From assembly GCA_945835425.1 (NCBI GenBank), contig CAMAJC010000046.1, positions 1-9,629 on the forward strand: 9,629 nt of DNA, given 5' to 3'. Source of the stretch: an uncultured Clostridia bacterium (lineage in GTDB: Bacteria; Bacillota; Clostridia; Oscillospirales; Ruminococcaceae). Each line of letters begins with the position of its first letter. The stretch's first letter is position 1. The notes under the pieces were generated by a model. The model was not told where the DNA came from and did no database searches. It saw only the letters and a list, made by a program, of their open reading frames with translations. A program made the position numbers and the translations under genes. Shown one piece after another: positions 5,924 through 9,629 of the stretch.

Positions 5924-7558
5924 TTATTCGAGGCCAGCGAGATAATCAGCAAACTGTTCTTTGACGTGCTCGATGATCTCCTGACGGCCGGCAGCGTCCT
6001 GTCTTGCCAGAGCGTCGTCCAGAGCTGCTTCCGGATCTTCCATTGCGCCGCGGATGATCGGCCACTTGTACTGGTTGTGGAGTTCAGCGTTTGCGGTCTG
6101 CAGGTCGGAGTAAGAGGAGTAATTTTCAGCAAAGTTCTGGAATACGTTCTCGACAATATAGGGTTCAATGGATTCTTCATAGTAATCCAAAACCCACTGA
6201 TACGATCTGGTATAGTGCTTAGCATTTTTGTTGAAAAGGAAGTTGGTTAAAGCAAGACCGTTCTGCAGATAACCGGGGTTAGTCGCATCGTTGAGAGATA
6301 CATAGTAACCATCTTCATCAAACTCATAATGAACGCCTTCGATACCGCAGTCATAGATATTGTAGAGTTCATCGTTAGTCATAACAGTATATGCCCACAT
6401 CAATGTTCTCTCAGCGTTCTCAGAGGAGGCAGGAATTGCAAAGGTCATGCTGATAGGAGACTCCCAATAGGTCCACTGGTACATTTCGCCATAACTCATG
6501 TAGTCAACTTCCCAGCCGTTTGCCGTAGCCGCGTCGATCAGACGGGGCATATTGCCGGGCGTGAGGCAGTCTGCACCAGCGTATTTGCCGGTCAGGATGC
6601 CGTTGGTCGGGTCGTCGGTCGTGGAACCGATATCGGGCTGGCAGTAGCCGTTGACGATCCACTTGCGCATCGTCTTGACATAATCACGGAACCAGTCGGT
6701 GTTATCCCACTGATACAGTTCTTTGGTATCTGTCTTATAGCCGACACCGTAGCTGAACTGCGGGTTGCCCAGGCCGATAAAGGAATGGGACTGCTCGGAC
6801 AGGGAGTGGAACATACCGCCGGAAGCGGATTCACAGAAAGGAATCATCTCGGGATGGTTGGCGAGGATGGCTTCCGCGTACTCTTCCATTGTTTCAATGC
6901 TGGTGATCTCAGAGCAGCCCATCTCTTTGCGGAGGTCTTCACGCCAGACAACGCCCCACTGAGCATTTGTTTTATTGGAAGAAGGGATACCATAGTCACG
7001 ACCATCAATACGGCACTGTTTCAAGGTGTCCTCACCAATCAGATCGCGTAATTCAGGAACAGTATCATTGAGCATATCGGTGATGTCGTACCATGCGCCG
7101 TCGAAAGCGTAGGGCTGATACTGGAACCACATAGCGGTCCAGATCAGGTCGATCTTTTCGCCGGAAGACAGAGCCAGGTTGTAACGGGTCGCCCAGTCAT
7201 TCATGACCTGTACGTCGACATTGACGTTGACCAGTTCTTTGTTTAGTTTATTCGCTTCCTCAATGACCATATCGACATCGGTTCCGCCACCACCGAAAAC
7301 GGTGTAAACCATCAAGTCAACTTCCTTTGAGATATCGAACTCATCGCCATTGCCGTTCACCCAGACGTCTCCGTTGCGGCCTACGGTTACTGCGCCGGTA
7401 TCGCCGCCGGTTTCAGAAGTGCCGGCAGAACCGGTGCTGCCGCTGTTTCCGCTGCCGGAAGAGCCGCCGGAAGAAGAATTGCCGCAGCTGGCAAACGCCA
7501 TGGAAGCGGTTACTGCGAGGGCTGCTACGATAGCTGCCAGTTTAAAGGATTTTTTCAT
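5924..7558 (-). CDS. Carbohydrate ABC transporter substrate-binding lipoprotein
   Basis: A 544-residue extracellular solute-binding protein, the capture subunit of the importer encoded upstream; this length suits the large LplA/YtcQ-type binding proteins of Firmicutes. The N-terminus MKKSFKLAAI and a hydrophobic core lead to a lipobox-like FASC with Cys25 as the predicted lipid anchor. The -3 Phe is less usual than Leu. A Gly/Ser-rich linker (26-52) separates it from the globular domain, which begins near DEFDISKEVDLMVYTVFGG. Numerous Trp and Tyr residues, such as MYQWTYWESP, are compatible with sugar stacking, but the ligand is not predictable. AGGAGG lies 7 bases before the ATG. It is the third gene after permeases B and C and ends at a strong terminator. 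Base composition dips within the gene (roughly 6120-6380 and 6960-7060). Confidence 0.93.
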   Translation of the reverse strand: MKKSFKLAAIVAALAVTASMAFASCGNSSSGGSSGSGNSGSTGSAGTSETGGDTGAVTVGRNGDVWVNGNGDEFDISKEVDLMVYTVFGGGGTDVDMVIEEANKLNKELVNVNVDVQVMNDWATRYNLALSSGEKIDLIWTAMWFQYQPYAFDGAWYDITDMLNDTVPELRDLIGEDTLKQCRIDGRDYGIPSSNKTNAQWGVVWREDLRKEMGCSEITSIETMEEYAEAILANHPEMIPFCESASGGMFHSLSEQSHSFIGLGNPQFSYGVGYKTDTKELYQWDNTDWFRDYVKTMRKWIVNGYCQPDIGSTTDDPTNGILTGKYAGADCLTPGNMPRLIDAATANGWEVDYMSYGEMYQWTYWESPISMTFAIPASSENAERTLMWAYTVMTNDELYNIYDCGIEGVHYEFDEDGYYVSLNDATNPGYLQNGLALTNFLFNKNAKHYTRSYQWVLDYYEESIEPYIVENVFQNFAENYSSYSDLQTANAELHNQYKWPIIRGAMEDPEAALDDALARQDAAGRQEIIEHVKEQFADYLAGLE

Positions 7559-7591
7559 TTGAATGCCTCCTGTTAAGAAAAGTTTATCATA

Positions 7592-7608
7592 CCGGGAAAC
7601 GCGCCCGG
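7592..7608 (-). other. Intercistronic hairpin upstream of the binding-protein gene
   Basis: On the minus strand CCGGG and CCCGG form a perfect 5-bp stem with a 7-base loop in the 62-base gap between permease C and the binding-protein gene. No T tract follows directly, so it is not a clear terminator. It could be an mRNA-processing or stabilising element that lets the binding protein be made in excess of the permeases, which is common in binding-protein-dependent importers. That role is an inference. Confidence 0.4.
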
Positions 7609-7620
7609 ACTTTTTACGGA

Positions 7621-8514
7621 TTAACCTTTGACTGCGCCGATGGTAATACCTTTGACGAAATATTTCTGTACATAAGGGTAGAGGAGCAGGATCGGGCCGG
7701 TCGCAACAACTGCCATGGCCATCTTGATCGACTCGCCCGGGAACTGGACGCCTTCGACAGCCTGTCCGGACTGCTGCGCCGACTGGGCAGAGGTCAGGAT
7801 GTTATAAAGGTAGTACTGGAGCGGATACATCTTTGATTTGGTCAGGTAAAGCATCGGGGTGTACCAGTTGTTCCAGTAACCCAGCGCCAGGAACAGGCAG
7901 ACGGTCGCGATGCCGGGACCTGCCAGATGGATAATGATCTTGACGAAAATCTGGAAGTCATTGGCGCCGTCGATGGTCGCTGCTTCGATCAGAGCGTCCG
8001 GGATGGACTTCATGAAGTTGCGCATCAGGATGATGAGGAACGGGCTCATCAGACCGGCCAGAATGACCGACCAGTAGCTGTTCTGCAGGTCAAGGACGGA
8101 AACCATCAAAATGTAGCTGGGAACCATGCCGCCGGAGAACAGGGTGGTGAAGTAGATAAAGAAGGAAACGTGGTTGCGGTAAGGAAAGTCCTTACGGTTC
8201 AGAACGTAGCCTGCCATGGTCATGCAGGTCAGACCGATGACCGTACCGGTGACGGTGATGCCGATCGTGACGCAGTAGGCACGCAGAATCGCTTTCGGTG
8301 CTTTGAACAGGTACTGGTAAGCCGCCAGCGACCATGCGGTCGGGAACAGCTGGTAGCCGTTGACCGCGATGTAGGAGTTGTCCGTGAAGGAGGTGACAAC
8401 GATCATCCAGAAAGGAATCAGACAGGCGACCGTGACCAGCGTCAGCAGCGGATAAGCGATGCAGTTGAAAATCTTCTGGTCCTTTGTGGTCTTGATCTTA
8501 TTTGCTTTAGCCAT
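7621..8514 (-). CDS. Carbohydrate ABC transporter permease (LplC/YtcP-type, MalG-like)
   Basis: A 297-residue integral membrane subunit that pairs with the upstream permease to form the import channel. It has about six hydrophobic segments, beginning near 18-42, and a family-typical C-terminus QKYFVKGITIGAVKG. The cytoplasmic EAA loop that docks the ATPase is at 177-200 (EAATIDGANDF). The proline usually found late in this loop is His196 here (KIIIHLAGP), which is unusual. AAAGGAGGA lies 7-8 bases before the ATG, almost overlapping the stop codon of the preceding permease gene (18-base gap), so the genes are translationally close. It resembles LplC/YtcP of Bacillus, from CUT1-type oligosaccharide importers, but the sugar is unknown. 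Confidence 0.94.
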   Translation of the reverse strand: MAKANKIKTTKDQKIFNCIAYPLLTLVTVACLIPFWMIVVTSFTDNSYIAVNGYQLFPTAWSLAAYQYLFKAPKAILRAYCVTIGITVTGTVIGLTCMTMAGYVLNRKDFPYRNHVSFFIYFTTLFSGGMVPSYILMVSVLDLQNSYWSVILAGLMSPFLIILMRNFMKSIPDALIEAATIDGANDFQIFVKIIIHLAGPGIATVCLFLALGYWNNWYTPMLYLTKSKMYPLQYYLYNILTSAQSAQQSGQAVEGVQFPGESIKMAMAVVATGPILLLYPYVQKYFVKGITIGAVKG

Positions 8515-8532
8515 TTGTACATCCTCCTTTCT

Positions 8533-9486
8533 TTAGAACAGGGCGTATTCTTCGTGGTTGCGCTTGATTGCCCAGTTGATGAACATAATCAGGCAGAAGC
8601 CGACCAGCGACTGGTAGAGACCGGCTGCGGAACCGATGCCGACGTCGAAGCTGACGCGCAGCATACGGAAGACGAAGGTATCGAGGATATCGGTCGCCTC
8701 AAACAGCTGACCCTGGTTGCCGACCAGCTGATAGAACAGCTCGAACTGGCCTCTCATGATCTGGCCCAGTGCCAGCAGCAGCAGGACGATAAAGGTCGGA
8801 ACCAGCAGCGGGATGGTGATGTAGCGGATCTGCTGCATGACCGACGCGCCGTCGATCTGCGCCGCTTCATAATAATCGTCGCCGATGGAGGTGATGGCCG
8901 CGAGATAGACGACGGTGCCGTAGCCGATCTGCTTCCAGAGGTAAACCAAAACGATGATGTACTTCCAGATGCCGGGTGTCGAATAGGGCGCGAAGCCTGC
9001 GTTGCCGGTCAGGTTGCGCACCAGCATCGTGACCATGCCGGAACCGGAGTTGAACAGAGCGTAGGAGAAAGCCTGTACAATAACGTAAGAGACGAAGTAG
9101 GGCAGGAACATGATCGTCTGATAGGTTTTCTTCATGATCTTATTGGTCATCCGCGACAGGACGATCGCTGCCGCGATCTGGCAGAAGTTGCCGAGGAAGA
9201 TAAAAGCGATATTATAGCAGATGGTATTCCTGGTCAGGTAAGCGATCTTGCCCTGATCCCACAGGGTCTTGAAGTTCTGCATGCCGACCCAGGGGCTGCC
9301 GAACAGGCCGCCTTTAAAGGAAAAGTCGGTGAACGCCAGATAGACGCCCGCCATCGGAAGATAATGGAATACAATGAAGAATACGATGACCGGAACCAGC
9401 ATCAGCCACATGATCCAGTGCTTTTTCAGGTCGTAAAGCAATCCTTTTTTCTTTTTCTTCGGTGCGGCCGAAGCAGCTTGTTTCAT
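8533..9486 (-). CDS. Carbohydrate ABC transporter permease (LplB/YteP-type, MalF-like)
   Basis: A 317-residue inner-membrane permease and first gene of the operon. A lysine-rich cytoplasmic N-terminus (KKKKKG at 10-15) precedes about six membrane segments near 26-48, 90-112, 123-147, 172-196, 228-250 and 285-307. The phrase FFIVFHYLPMAGVYLAF (36-52) is characteristic of the LplB/YteP family. The EAA loop is canonical: EAAQIDGAS at 207-215 and ITIPLLVP at 223-230. The ATG at 9486 is preceded by AAAGGGGA at 8 bases. No ATP-binding subunit gene is present in the window. Related importers use a shared MsmX/MsiK-like ATPase encoded elsewhere, which is the likely arrangement here. The solute is probably an oligosaccharide. 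Confidence 0.94.
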   Translation of the reverse strand: MKQAASAAPKKKKKGLLYDLKKHWIMWLMLVPVIVFFIVFHYLPMAGVYLAFTDFSFKGGLFGSPWVGMQNFKTLWDQGKIAYLTRNTICYNIAFIFLGNFCQIAAAIVLSRMTNKIMKKTYQTIMFLPYFVSYVIVQAFSYALFNSGSGMVTMLVRNLTGNAGFAPYSTPGIWKYIIVLVYLWKQIGYGTVVYLAAITSIGDDYYEAAQIDGASVMQQIRYITIPLLVPTFIVLLLLALGQIMRGQFELFYQLVGNQGQLFEATDILDTFVFRMLRVSFDVGIGSAAGLYQSLVGFCLIMFINWAIKRNHEEYALF

Positions 9487-9523
9487 AAAAGAATTCCCCT
9501 TTCAGATAGTCTGCGCAGCCTGA

Positions 9524-9542
9524 CCGGTCAATTGGAGACCGG
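9524..9542 (-). other. Hairpin in the leader of the ABC transporter operon
   Basis: CCGGTC (9524-9529) and GACCGG (9537-9542) form a perfect 6-bp stem with a 7-base loop. It lies between the candidate promoter and the permease B start, about 20 bases upstream of the ribosome binding site. No T tract follows, so it is more likely a stabilising or regulatory leader structure than a terminator. The palindrome CTGCGCAG (9511-9518) lies just downstream in the transcript. Confidence 0.4.
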
Positions 9543-9564
9543 GCCGTTCTGAGCTTCTGTACAC

Positions 9565-9593
9565 AGTTTACACATAATCTGTCCAAATAACAA
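9565..9593 (-). promoter_or_regulatory. Candidate weak promoter of the ABC transporter operon
   Basis: On the minus strand TTGTTA (9593-9588) and TAAACT (9570-9565) are 17 bases apart; each matches four of six consensus bases. Such a weak promoter is typical of genes needing an activator. A leader of roughly 70 bases would follow. Other hexamer pairings nearby fit less well. Immediately overlapping it on the upstream side is a direct repeat that could bind a regulator. Confidence 0.45.
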
Positions 9594-9619
9594 CTCAAAA
9601 TTGCCGGGAAAACTCAAAA
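9592..9619. repeat. Direct repeat upstream of the ABC transporter promoter
   Basis: AACTCAAAA occurs at 9592-9600 and again at 9611-9619, a perfect 9-base direct repeat with a 19-base period, close to two helical turns. The promoter-proximal copy overlaps the candidate -35 box. This geometry resembles sites for AraC-type activators, including YesN-like response regulators that often control LplABC-type importers. No such regulator gene is visible; the region beyond the right edge would be the place to look. Confidence 0.4.
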
Positions 9620-9629
9620 AATCCATTTT

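Noticed and set aside
7927..9552. Long 541-codon open frame on the plus strand opposite the permease genes
   Set aside because: It lies antisense to two clear permeases, is rich in Asp, Gln, Val and His as expected for the complement of membrane-protein codons, has no ribosome binding site and resembles no family.

Overview
The window looks like chromosomal DNA from a moderately GC-rich low-G+C-lineage Firmicute, most likely a gut-type Clostridia (Oscillospiraceae/Ruminococcaceae-like). The grounds are the Gram-positive cell-wall hydrolase architecture, strong AGGAGG-type ribosome binding sites, a TTG start, and a carbohydrate transporter of the LplB/LplC type with no ATPase gene beside it. 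The lineage is an inference from gene content and style; no rRNA is present to confirm it.

Layout, left to right. Positions 1-317 are non-coding and hold an element with two oppositely oriented arms of heptamer repeats (GAGTGGA/GAGTGAA). The arms contain a perfect 23-bp inverted repeat (29-51 and 267-289) around a core with several hairpins. Next is lepA (elongation factor 4) on the minus strand. A 457-bp divergent intergenic region follows with outward promoters: an extended -10 promoter for lepA and a strong extended -10 promoter for a plus-strand cell-wall endopeptidase (LysM + G5 + M23). The endopeptidase has a possibly structured leader and probably starts at TTG. It ends at a bidirectional terminator shared with the converging minus-strand genes.

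From about 3997 to the right edge everything is on the minus strand, so transcription runs right to left. The upstream unit is a carbohydrate ABC importer operon: permease B (9486-8533), permease C (8514-7621) and a lipoprotein substrate-binding protein (7558-5924). It ends in a hairpin plus U-tract terminator. Directly after it a new promoter (TTGTCA-N17-GATAAT) drives two tandem paralogous metallo-beta-lactamase-fold hydrolases (5792-4902 and 4881-3997), about 60% identical by eye, each with a complete HxHxDH metal site.

The binding protein should capture an oligosaccharide or related solute outside the cell and the two permeases should move it inward, powered by an ATPase encoded elsewhere. 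The hydrolase pair has its own promoter, so co-function with the transporter is suggested by adjacency but not shown. The points most worth checking are the inverted-repeat element next to lepA, the duplicated hydrolases, a short TTTCCCG-type motif before three genes or units of the minus-strand cluster, direct repeats upstream of the transporter promoter, and the endopeptidase leader. No clearly novel defence, mobile or biosynthetic system is visible.
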